Positions 1-7,619 of a stretch of 64,000 nucleotides of DNA are shown here, one piece after another. Made by a program: the position numbers and the translations under genes. The DNA comes from Nonlabens tegetincola (lineage in GTDB: Bacteria; Bacteroidota; Bacteroidia; Flavobacteriales; Flavobacteriaceae). The stretch is taken from contig NZ_MQVV01000010.1 of the NCBI RefSeq assembly GCF_002954355.1, forward strand, positions 434,001 to 498,000. Direction: 5' to 3'. Each line of letters begins with the position of its first letter. Position 1 is the first letter of the stretch. Below the pieces are notes generated by a model. It did not search any database and had not been told where the DNA came from. It was given only the letters and a program-made list of their open reading frames with translations.

Positions 1-197
1 TGTTAACTAGGGTTTTGGGTATTCCATCACCTAAAGATGATATCAGTGGTGACCAGGTACGAGATGTATATTATAAGGAAAATAACATCAAACGTATTTC
101 AGATTATTGTGAAAAGGATGTAGTCGCAATAGCTCAGATATTTCTAAAATTACGTAACCAACCTATCTTATCGAATGACCAAATTATCTCAAAATAA
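1..197 (+). CDS. 3'-5' exonuclease (PolB-like, RNase H fold), C-terminal fragment
   Basis: Only the last ~65 codons are in the window; the gene begins to the left. The readable frame starts Leu-Thr-Arg-Val-Leu-Gly-Ile-Pro-Ser-Pro-Lys and contains ISGDQVRDVY and DYCEKDVVAIAQIFLKL. The Tyr-Cys-x-x-Asp-Val pattern is the last exonuclease motif (YxxxD type) of DEDDy proofreading-like nucleases. I read it as the family of predicted PolB-like 3'-5' exonucleases common in Bacteroidota, which would remove nucleotides from DNA 3' ends. The stop codon lies 23 bp inside the following ABC transporter gene, so the two are probably co-transcribed. The family is inferred from a short tail only. Confidence 0.7.
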   Translation, partial: LTRVLGIPSPKDDISGDQVRDVYYKENNIKRISDYCEKDVVAIAQIFLKLRNQPILSNDQIISK

Positions 198-1872
198 TAC
201 ACTGGTCACTTGTGAAAATTTAAATGTAAGCTTCAGCACAGGTAAAAACTCTACACAGGTTCTTCATGATGTTTCTTTTGAAATATTATCTAATGAATTT
301 GTCGCAGTTGTTGGAGAATCGGGTAGTGGTAAGTCGGTAATGAGTAAAGCTTTAATGGGCTTGTTGCCTGTTGAGAACTCTATAATTAACGCTAGTCAGT
401 TGGTTATTAATAATGAGGAAGTTTTGCATTTCTCTTCTGGTGATTGGTCACGCTTTCGCGGAAGCGTAATAAGCATGATTTTTCAAGAACCTATGAGCGC
501 ACTTAATCCTACTATTACATGTGGGAAACAAGTAGCTGAAATTTTAAAGCAACACACTGATCTTACTAAAGCCCAAATAAAGGATAAAGTAATTTCCTTA
601 TTCCAAAAAGTCCACTTGCTACAACCAGAGTCTTTGTATCATAAATATCCTCATGAAATAAGTGGTGGACAAATGCAACGCGTTATGATTGCAATGGCAG
701 TTGCTTGCAATCCCATTTTATTAATAGCCGATGAACCTACAACAGCTCTTGATGTTACTGTTCAAAAGGAAATTATCAAATTACTAAAGGATATACAGCA
801 AGAGTTTAACATGAGTGTTTTATTTATTTCACATGATCTATCTCTTGTAAGATCTATTGCAGATAAGGTAATGGTGATGTATCAAGGTCACATTGTTGAG
901 AAAGGTACAGTTCAATCGATCTTTAATGAGCCAAAGGAGCGATACACAAAGGCATTATTAGCCGCGAGACCTGATCTTAATGAACGTGTTGAGGTTTTAC
1001 CTACAATATCTGATTTTTTAGATAATAATTATTCAAAGAAACTTGTTGATGCTGTACAAAGAGAGCACTCACTTAAAACCATGTATACACAAGAACCTTT
1101 AATTCAAATCAAGGATTTGAAAAAAGTATATGAGGTAAAAAACGGCTGGTTTAATAAATCTAATGCTTTCACTGCTGTCAATGGAGTGAGCTTTAATATT
1201 TTTCCTGGTGAAAGTTTGGGATTGGTAGGAGAGAGTGGTTGTGGTAAAAGCACCCTAGGCAATATCATCCTAGGATTAAAAGAAGCTACCTCGGGTAGTG
1301 TTTTGTATAAAGGAACGCAGGTTGTAGGACAATCTCAAAAATCTTTGAGAAAGATGCGTCGTCAAATGCAAATTATTTTTCAAGATCCTTTTGCTAGTTT
1401 AAATCCTAGATTGACTGTAGGTTCTGCCATTTTAGAACCTATGAGTTGGTACAAGATAGGTAGTTCTAATAAGGAGAGAGAATTAATGGTTAAAGAACTG
1501 CTGGTTAAAGTAGGACTTAAAGAAGAGCATTATTATCGATATCCACACGAATTTAGCGGTGGACAACGTCAACGTATAGGTGTGGCTAGGACGATAGCCT
1601 TACGACCAGAATTTATAGTGTGTGATGAGAGTGTGAGCGCCTTAGATATTTCAGTACAGGCACAGGTTTTAAATCTATTGAACACACTTAAGCAAGAATT
1701 TGGTTTTAGTTACCTATTTATTTCTCATGATCTGGCAGTAGTGAAGCACTTTTGTGACCGTATTGTTGTTATGAATAAGGGAGAAATTGAAGAAATTCAA
1801 GAATCAGAACAGCTGTATAAAAATCCTCAAAAAATGTACACTAAAAAGTTGATTCAAGCTATTCCAAATTAA
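175..1872 (+). CDS. Dipeptide/oligopeptide-type ABC transporter, double ATPase
   Basis: 565 aa holding two complete ABC ATPase domains in one chain, the arrangement of YejF/GsiA-type or DppD-DppF fusion proteins. Domain 1: Walker A GESGSGKS at residues 47-54, signature SGGQMQRV near 163, Walker B LLIADEPTTALD near 183. Domain 2: Walker A GESGCGKS near 353, signature SGGQRQRIG near 460, Walker B VCDESVSALD near 485, with Ser in place of the usual Pro after Asp-Glu. It would power import (or export) of peptides or similar solutes by a membrane permease that is not in this window. The start overlaps the upstream exonuclease by 23 bp. Residues 93-97 (RFRGS) are encoded by a variant copy of the 16-bp palindrome. 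A terminator follows the stop directly. Confidence 0.9.
   Translation: MTKLSQNNTLVTCENLNVSFSTGKNSTQVLHDVSFEILSNEFVAVVGESGSGKSVMSKALMGLLPVENSIINASQLVINNEEVLHFSSGDWSRFRGSVISMIFQEPMSALNPTITCGKQVAEILKQHTDLTKAQIKDKVISLFQKVHLLQPESLYHKYPHEISGGQMQRVMIAMAVACNPILLIADEPTTALDVTVQKEIIKLLKDIQQEFNMSVLFISHDLSLVRSIADKVMVMYQGHIVEKGTVQSIFNEPKERYTKALLAARPDLNERVEVLPTISDFLDNNYSKKLVDAVQREHSLKTMYTQEPLIQIKDLKKVYEVKNGWFNKSNAFTAVNGVSFNIFPGESLGLVGESGCGKSTLGNIILGLKEATSGSVLYKGTQVVGQSQKSLRKMRRQMQIIFQDPFASLNPRLTVGSAILEPMSWYKIGSSNKERELMVKELLVKVGLKEEHYYRYPHEFSGGQRQRIGVARTIALRPEFIVCDESVSALDISVQAQVLNLLNTLKQEFGFSYLFISHDLAVVKHFCDRIVVMNKGEIEEIQESEQLYKNPQKMYTKKLIQAIPN
451..466. repeat. Palindromic repeat copy 1 (variant)
   Basis: CGCTTTCGCGGAAGCG, one mismatch from the perfect 16-bp palindrome. 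It lies inside the ABC ATPase gene and encodes Arg-Phe-Arg-Gly-Ser (residues 93-97). Read on the other strand it is identical to copy 2. Confidence 0.9.
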
Positions 1873-1873
1873 A

Positions 1874-1901
1874 AAGCCCAGCTTTAGGGAAAGCTAGGCT
1901 T
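1874..1901 (+). terminator. Rho-independent-like hairpin after ABC ATPase gene
   Basis: AAGCC-c-AGCTTT, loop AGGG, AAAGCT-a-GGCTT: an 11-bp stem with one mismatch beginning directly after the stop codon. The following tract is only moderately T-rich (TTATTACGTTT). The rest of the gap up to 2109 shows no gene. Confidence 0.7.
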
Positions 1902-2109
1902 ATTACGTTTGTTAGTTAAGATTATCAAAATGTAAAAAATGTCTTCGTAATTAGTTTAAAAACGCCTTTTGCTAATAAATACTTGCGTATCAATGCGTTA
2001 GGTTTTTTAAGGGGATAATTAGTTGCCATTTTTAAATCTTGATACCGCTAATATCTAAAAAAAATCTTAATAAACAAGACAATGTGGTAAAATTGTCGTT
2101 TAAAGTTTA

Positions 2110-4017
2110 TTACATCTTTATTTGAGGTAACTTTTGTTCAATACCATCATTTTCTCCAATTTCAACTGTACTTGAACCTTTTATGATTATCGTACCTGTA
2201 GTGAAATCTTCTTGTTTTGCTTCAAAAATATTCTCAACATACTTTTGTGGATTGCGATCGATGTAAGGGAACCAAGTGCTGTGTATTTGTATCATAACAC
2301 GGTGACCTTTTTTAAATGTGTGTAAAATATCTTGTAAAGGAAAGTTTACCTCTTCCTCTTGACCTTCTTTAAATGCTTCTGGTTGTGCAAAATTATTTCT
2401 AAATCTTCCTCTAAAAGTTTCAGCTCTTACCAGTTGTTGATATCCTGCAAGTGAGATATGATCAGGAGTGTGTTCTCCATTTTCCATATTATTAGGGTAA
2501 ACATCGATTAGTTTAACAATAAAATCGGCATCATTAATTCCTTTAAGAATAACATCCAATTTGGCAAGGATTTCTCCACTCAAGGTTAAATCCTCGTCTA
2601 AAATGTCAGTTTTGAAAGTAAGAACATCGGGTCTAAAACTAGCATGACGTTGATCATCTGTCATGTAAGCCCTAGGAGTAAATGTAACGGGTTTAATCTC
2701 ACTTCTAAACGGTACAGGCTTGTTAGGATCACTTATGTAGGAAAATTGAGCTTGCGAGGTACTTTTAGGGTTGATCACCAATTTGCCATTTTCCTGAAAT
2801 CCTAAAGTGATTTTTCCATCTCTTGGTGGCCATTGCGCAAATTGTTTCCATTCTTTTTTACCAGTGTCAAACATGTAAGCTTCTGGCAAATTTGGGTTTG
2901 ACTTACCTTTTAAATGATAATCAAAAAATGGTTTCTCGATGTTTTCTTGGTAAAAATCAGAAATACTATCACCGAAGTGAATGTGATTAACCATTTGTTT
3001 ACCACGCTCTCTAGACCAGTCACCATGGCTCCATGGCCCCATTACAATCATGTTGTTAGGATTGTTAGGATTGCGCTGTTCTACGTTCTTATATATGTTA
3101 AGTGGACCGTATAAATCCTCGGCATCAAACCATCCACCTACTGTCATTACAGCATGATCGACGTTATCTAAATGATTTATAATGGCTCTTTTTTGCCAGA
3201 ATTCGTCATAGTTAGGATGTGTGGCCACATCATTCCAGAAGAAGTTATCTGGATATATACTATCAGTTACCGTTGAAAGCGGTCCTATATTCATATTAAA
3301 GGTGTATGAATCGTTCATTCCACCTCTTTCCCTCAGTTTATTCCATTTATCATTGTACCAGCTTTGAGTAGTTGGTTCTTCAGTTTGATGTCCAAATACT
3401 GGATAAGCCATTAAATAAGATTGTAATGTTGCTCCCATATGATGAAAATCGTCAAAGAAGAAATCTCCAATAGGTGCTTGTGGTGAGCTAGCTACAAGAG
3501 CTGGGTGAGCTTCTGGTAAAGCAGCTGCTGTATAAAAACCTGGATATGAAATTCCCCATTGCCCGACTTTACCATTATGGTTTTTAAGATTTTTAAGTAA
3601 CCATTCTATAGTGTCATACGTATCAGAGCTTTCATCTATGTCATTTTTATTCTTAGGGTCATTTCCTGGCACATGAGGTCGCATGTTGTCAAATTCTCCT
3701 TCACTCATCCATCTTCCTCTTACGTCTTGATACACAAAAATGTAACCTTCCTTCATCATATATGGGTTAGGTCCTAGACTGCGTTTGTATTTTCCTTCTT
3801 CGTACGGTCTTACACTATAACAGGTGCGTTGCATCATGATTGGGTAATCTTGACTGGTGTCTTTTGGACTATAAACTACAGTATATAGTTTCACACCATC
3901 GCGCATCGGGATTTGGTAGGTAGTTTTGTCGTAATTTTCTTTTACGTAGTTTTCTTGACAGCTCGCTTCCGCGAAAGCGAAAAATCCTATAATCAAGAAT
4001 AGAAAAAAGTTTCTCAT
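2110..4017 (-). CDS. CocE/NonD family hydrolase (X-Pro dipeptidyl-peptidase-like)
   Basis: 635 aa secreted alpha/beta hydrolase. An N-terminal signal peptide (residues 1-18) ends in Ala-Phe-Ala-Glu-Ala, encoded by a variant of the 16-bp palindrome. The catalytic Ser is in GQWGISYPG (Ser157); the Asp lies in GGWFDAEDLYG and the His in GPWSHGDWSRERG. The C-terminal half has the jelly-roll domain usual for the S15/CocE group (DDQRHASFRPDVLTF, then RGRFRN). Relatives are annotated as glutaryl-7-ACA acylases, cocaine esterases or X-Pro peptidases; the true substrate cannot be told. Cys20 follows the signal peptide, but the -3 residue is Glu, so it is a poor lipobox. Convergent with the ABC gene; first of a run of leftward secreted hydrolases, each separately terminated or spaced. 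Confidence 0.88.
   Translation of the reverse strand: MRNFFLFLIIGFFAFAEASCQENYVKENYDKTTYQIPMRDGVKLYTVVYSPKDTSQDYPIMMQRTCYSVRPYEEGKYKRSLGPNPYMMKEGYIFVYQDVRGRWMSEGEFDNMRPHVPGNDPKNKNDIDESSDTYDTIEWLLKNLKNHNGKVGQWGISYPGFYTAAALPEAHPALVASSPQAPIGDFFFDDFHHMGATLQSYLMAYPVFGHQTEEPTTQSWYNDKWNKLRERGGMNDSYTFNMNIGPLSTVTDSIYPDNFFWNDVATHPNYDEFWQKRAIINHLDNVDHAVMTVGGWFDAEDLYGPLNIYKNVEQRNPNNPNNMIVMGPWSHGDWSRERGKQMVNHIHFGDSISDFYQENIEKPFFDYHLKGKSNPNLPEAYMFDTGKKEWKQFAQWPPRDGKITLGFQENGKLVINPKSTSQAQFSYISDPNKPVPFRSEIKPVTFTPRAYMTDDQRHASFRPDVLTFKTDILDEDLTLSGEILAKLDVILKGINDADFIVKLIDVYPNNMENGEHTPDHISLAGYQQLVRAETFRGRFRNNFAQPEAFKEGQEEEVNFPLQDILHTFKKGHRVMIQIHSTWFPYIDRNPQKYVENIFEAKQEDFTTGTIIIKGSSTVEIGENDGIEQKLPQIKM
3964..3979. 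repeat. Palindromic repeat copy 2 (variant)
   Basis: CGCTTCCGCGAAAGCG on the plus strand; on the coding (minus) strand it reads CGCTTTCGCGGAAGCG, the same variant as copy 1. It encodes Ala-Phe-Ala-Glu-Ala at residues 14-18, the C-region of the CocE-like hydrolase signal peptide. Confidence 0.9.
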
Positions 4018-4045
4018 GGTTTAATTTTTGCCCTAAGATAATAAC

Positions 4046-4077
4046 AAAAAAGCATCTCGTTGAAGAGATGCTTTTTT
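4046..4077 (-). terminator. Terminator of the T9SS substrate gene
   Basis: AAAAAAGCATCTC, loop GTTGAA, GAGATGCTTTTTT. A 7-bp core extended by an A/T stem. Reading leftwards, the transcript of the 4103-7474 gene gets a run of U after the hairpin, and the symmetrical A/T arms would allow function on either strand. Confidence 0.85.
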
Positions 4078-4102
4078 AATTGATAATCTAAGTTTGAGAA
4101 AT

Positions 4103-7100
4103 TTATTCTATTAAAAGTTTTTGAGTGGTAACACTGTCTTTTGTAGCTATTTTTATCAAATACAATCCTTGACTCACGTTATTCAAATCAATTTTATGAT
4201 CGGTTCCTGTGTTGTTGATTTGTGATTGAATAAGTTTACCGCTGAGGTCATAAATCGAATAATCAAAAGATTGCTCATTATTCCATCTTAAATTGAAAGC
4301 TCCTTTGCTAGGATTCGGATAAATCGTAAAAGAATTTTCAAGAGTATTGTTTTCATTTGATAATGTTCCTGTTACCACAAAATTATCAATGACGGCACCT
4401 TCTTCTGTTTCAAATTGGTCAGAATGGTAAACAAATCTAAATATAATGCTGTTTTCATTGCTTAGGGCTGCAAGATTGTAGCTGTATGTTGAAAGCGTTG
4501 TTGAAAAACCAGTCCATTGTGCTCCTACACAGTTAAAGCAATTTTGACCATTAGGTGATCTATTGCTGTTGTACCAATTAGGATCACTTGCTGTTCCTAG
4601 TACAGACCAGCTTATTCCTCCATCTACTGAATATTGCATGTATAATAAATCCCAGTTTAATTCAATAGAAAAAGCCATATCAAATTGAACTACCGGATTT
4701 CTCATGGACGTTAAATCATAACAACCGCTATATAAATAAGCAATAGTGTTGTTTCCATGATCTCCATCTAAGTTAGTTGCATACACGTTTGAATCGTTTC
4801 CTGCACCCGCGTTATTTAATACGCTTCCTGCAGGCACACCACGTTCCCATAAAGGGCTAGACCCATCGGCATTTTCTGTTAAGAAGTCTCTGCTAGCAAA
4901 GGAATATATATCATTTCCTACCGAGCTTTGATTTCTTATAATATTTAGGTTATAGTTGTTATTACCTGGGAATTGATCATTGGGTGCAACAATCTGTATA
5001 TTTAATTCATTGTCACCAACGGTAAAAGGTATTCCTGAAAGAGTAAACGTAGAACTGCTACCTGCTGGAATATTTGTATTTAGCGTTTGTGAAACTACAG
5101 CTCCATTGTTTATGGTATAATTGATGTCTAGTGTTGATATGATATTCTGACCATTGTTTCTCACGGTTACATCTACATCATCACTACTACAGCTTATAGT
5201 ACTGCCACTTAATAAGGCTGCATTTTGTATACTAGCGTCGTCTTGTGCTTGAACAACTGTAACGGCAGTTTGCCATATTCCCCTACCATAGGTTGCGGCA
5301 GTCAGTGTATTATCAACTGCATTAATCTCTAAATCTCTTATGTTGGAATTAGGTAAATTATTCATGAATGGTTCCCACTGGTTGCTTGAATTGGTAAGTC
5401 TATAAATACCTACAGTACAACCTACGTACAACGCGTCATTAGCGCTTAAAGGTTGGTGAGCTAGCGTGTTTTTACCTAGGAAAGGTAAGTTTGCTGTAAT
5501 GTTAGTAAAACTTGCACCTAGATTGGTACTCTTCAAAACTCTACCATTAATTCCATTAGTGGTAATATAAACAACATTACTATCAGTATTACTCACTTCA
5601 ATAGCTTGGATGTTACTGGAATCGGTATAAACAAGGTTAAAAGTTGATCCAGCATCGTCACTACGAAACAGTCTAGTATTTACACCTACATATATTCTAT
5701 TATTGTTTGATGGATCAATTTCTATCACATCTATATTGCTACCAAAGGAAGATGAAACAGGAGTAAAACCACTTGAAGGATCCACAGTGTATAACCTGCT
5801 GTATCCTGCATAAATAGTTCCATCACTAGCAGTTTTTAATGGTGTGATCCAATTACCACCTTCTGGACCACCTATGGATCCAGCATTAGAAATTCCGTTA
5901 GTTGTAAAATACAATCCGCCACCGTTTTGAGTAAACCCATATCTTATATTGGGGTTTTGAGGATTTATTCCGGTGTCCATTCCATCGGCACCATAGTAAT
6001 TGCTCCACGCATTATTTGTTCTTGTAAAACCTCCGTTATCTTGTAATCCACCGATCATATCGGCACTGTTAGTTGGACTCACTGCAATTCTATAAAATTG
6101 GCTTATTTGAGCACTACCAGTCAAATCAGTAAAGGTTACTGCTGTATCAGTAGATTTATAAATACCACCATCAGAACAAACAAATAGTTCGTTTCCAAAT
6201 TGACGTATTTGATGAATATCAGCATGAGTGTAAGCAGCTCCTGTTGGGTTGTTCCAATCATTGATTTTAAAAAATGAAGAACCACCTGTTGTCGATTTCC
6301 ATACATTTAAACAGCCAGTGTATATAGAATTAGGATCAGTTTCTGAAACTTCAAGAGCAAGATCAAACCAGGCTTGTGAACTTTCTAAAATATCAGTTGA
6401 GCCATTATCACGTCTTGTGAATGATGAACCTCCATTGGTTGATCTATAAATTCCACCAAAACTCATATCTCCTTGTGCATACAGTAAATATACATAGTTG
6501 CTATTTGCTGGTGTAACACCAATAACTATACGACCTACATTATTAGGCAATGGAAGACCAGCGGTAACTGAAGTGAATGTTACCCCATTATCGGTAGATC
6601 TGTAAAAAGATTCATCAGTAGCCAGGTAGATTATATTAGAATCTGCGTGATTTAATTTTATATCCTTTACGTTACCTTGAAAAGTTCTCACGACTGTTTG
6701 TCCGCCATTTGTAGACCTGTAAAATCCATTATTTGCAGAAATAAATAGCTTATTAGAGTCATTAGGATCTACATAAATTTCTGAAATGTTTCTAGAGTTG
6801 CCAGCAAAAACAAGTCCAGTAGGGTTAAAGGTCAATCCGCCATCAGTAGATTTAAGCATTCCTATACTCGGACTGTCACCAGCATCGTCATCACCTGTTC
6901 CTATGTAAATAATATTAGAATTATTAGGGTCTATTTCAATAGCACTTACACCTATACGTCCTATGAAGTCCGACAATGGTGTCCAATTAATACCGGCGTC
7001 AGTAGATTTCCATATTCCACCATTTGGAGCTCCTATGTAATAGGTGCTAGGATTGTTAGGGTCAACTTTTATGGTATTTACTCTACCTTGTCCGGCAGAC

Positions 7101-7474
7101 CAAGAACCTGTATTAGTATAATTAAATGGTCCAGCAGGCACCCAATTGGATTCATCCATCATGGTTGATTTTGCCACCGATATTGCATTTAATTGATCCA
7201 TTATTTCCTTGCTTGATTGCAAGGTCCCATCAGGTTTAACAAATGCTTCCATTTGATTGAGCCATCTCATATATGGTTTATAACCACTACCTTTTTTGTT
7301 TTTGTCATGTGTTTGCCAGTAGGCATCTCCAGCGAGTTTGATATCTTTTAATGTAATAGAACCATCTTTCTTTTGTAGTTGTAGTTCCTTCATCCATGGA
7401 GCATCACTTCCTAATTGAGAAAAGGCCATCGCGCTGCAAAACAACACTATGAAAAGGCTAATAAATTTTTTCAT
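4103..7474 (-). CDS. T9SS-secreted beta-propeller protein (VPS10/BNR repeats) with type A sorting domain
   Basis: 1123 aa. Signal peptide MKKFISLFIVLFCSAMAFSQ. Residues ~110-730 carry many Asp-box/BNR-like turns (KSTDAGINWT, KSTDGGLTF, RSTNGGQT, RSTDNGVTFT, KSTNLGASFT), the signature of sortilin/VPS10-type multi-bladed propellers. A CARDB-like beta domain follows (VTVRNNGQNIISTLDINYTI), then a lectin- or MAM-like region, then a type A C-terminal sorting domain (IYPNPSKGAFNL, YDLSGKLIQS, GLYLIKI). The tail predicts export through the type IX secretion system and attachment to or release from the cell surface. Relatives are often labelled glycosyl hydrolases, but I see no catalytic residues to support that; adhesion or binding is as likely. 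Monocistronic, with its own terminator. Confidence 0.85.
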   Translation of the reverse strand: MKKFISLFIVLFCSAMAFSQLGSDAPWMKELQLQKKDGSITLKDIKLAGDAYWQTHDKNKKGSGYKPYMRWLNQMEAFVKPDGTLQSSKEIMDQLNAISVAKSTMMDESNWVPAGPFNYTNTGSWSAGQGRVNTIKVDPNNPSTYYIGAPNGGIWKSTDAGINWTPLSDFIGRIGVSAIEIDPNNSNIIYIGTGDDDAGDSPSIGMLKSTDGGLTFNPTGLVFAGNSRNISEIYVDPNDSNKLFISANNGFYRSTNGGQTVVRTFQGNVKDIKLNHADSNIIYLATDESFYRSTDNGVTFTSVTAGLPLPNNVGRIVIGVTPANSNYVYLLYAQGDMSFGGIYRSTNGGSSFTRRDNGSTDILESSQAWFDLALEVSETDPNSIYTGCLNVWKSTTGGSSFFKINDWNNPTGAAYTHADIHQIRQFGNELFVCSDGGIYKSTDTAVTFTDLTGSAQISQFYRIAVSPTNSADMIGGLQDNGGFTRTNNAWSNYYGADGMDTGINPQNPNIRYGFTQNGGGLYFTTNGISNAGSIGGPEGGNWITPLKTASDGTIYAGYSRLYTVDPSSGFTPVSSSFGSNIDVIEIDPSNNNRIYVGVNTRLFRSDDAGSTFNLVYTDSSNIQAIEVSNTDSNVVYITTNGINGRVLKSTNLGASFTNITANLPFLGKNTLAHQPLSANDALYVGCTVGIYRLTNSSNQWEPFMNNLPNSNIRDLEINAVDNTLTAATYGRGIWQTAVTVVQAQDDASIQNAALLSGSTISCSSDDVDVTVRNNGQNIISTLDINYTINNGAVVSQTLNTNIPAGSSSTFTLSGIPFTVGDNELNIQIVAPNDQFPGNNNYNLNIIRNQSSVGNDIYSFASRDFLTENADGSSPLWERGVPAGSVLNNAGAGNDSNVYATNLDGDHGNNTIAYLYSGCYDLTSMRNPVVQFDMAFSIELNWDLLYMQYSVDGGISWSVLGTASDPNWYNSNRSPNGQNCFNCVGAQWTGFSTTLSTYSYNLAALSNENSIIFRFVYHSDQFETEEGAVIDNFVVTGTLSNENNTLENSFTIYPNPSKGAFNLRWNNEQSFDYSIYDLSGKLIQSQINNTGTDHKIDLNNVSQGLYLIKIATKDSVTTQKLLIE

Positions 7475-7538
7475 TAAACTTTAATATTTTTTTAAGGGAT
7501 AGCAAAATAGTGATAGAACATCAAAAAAGTATCACATT

Positions 7539-7555
7539 ATACATCAAAGATGTAT
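7539..7555. terminator. Small hairpin between S9 peptidase and T9SS gene
   Basis: ATACATC-AAA-GATGTAT, a 7-bp stem with a 3-nt loop. It lies downstream of the S9 peptidase stop but lacks a U-tract in that direction, so it is a weak terminator candidate at best. Confidence 0.35.
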
Positions 7556-7619
7556 TTTATCGAGTGATATTAATGTTTTGACGAACTTTTATTCTATTAC
7601 TCGATCAAATGTATAGACA

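Noticed and set aside
4103-7474. Glycosyl hydrolase call for the T9SS propeller protein
   Set aside because: Asp-box repeats alone do not show sialidase-type activity; no catalytic residues could be identified.
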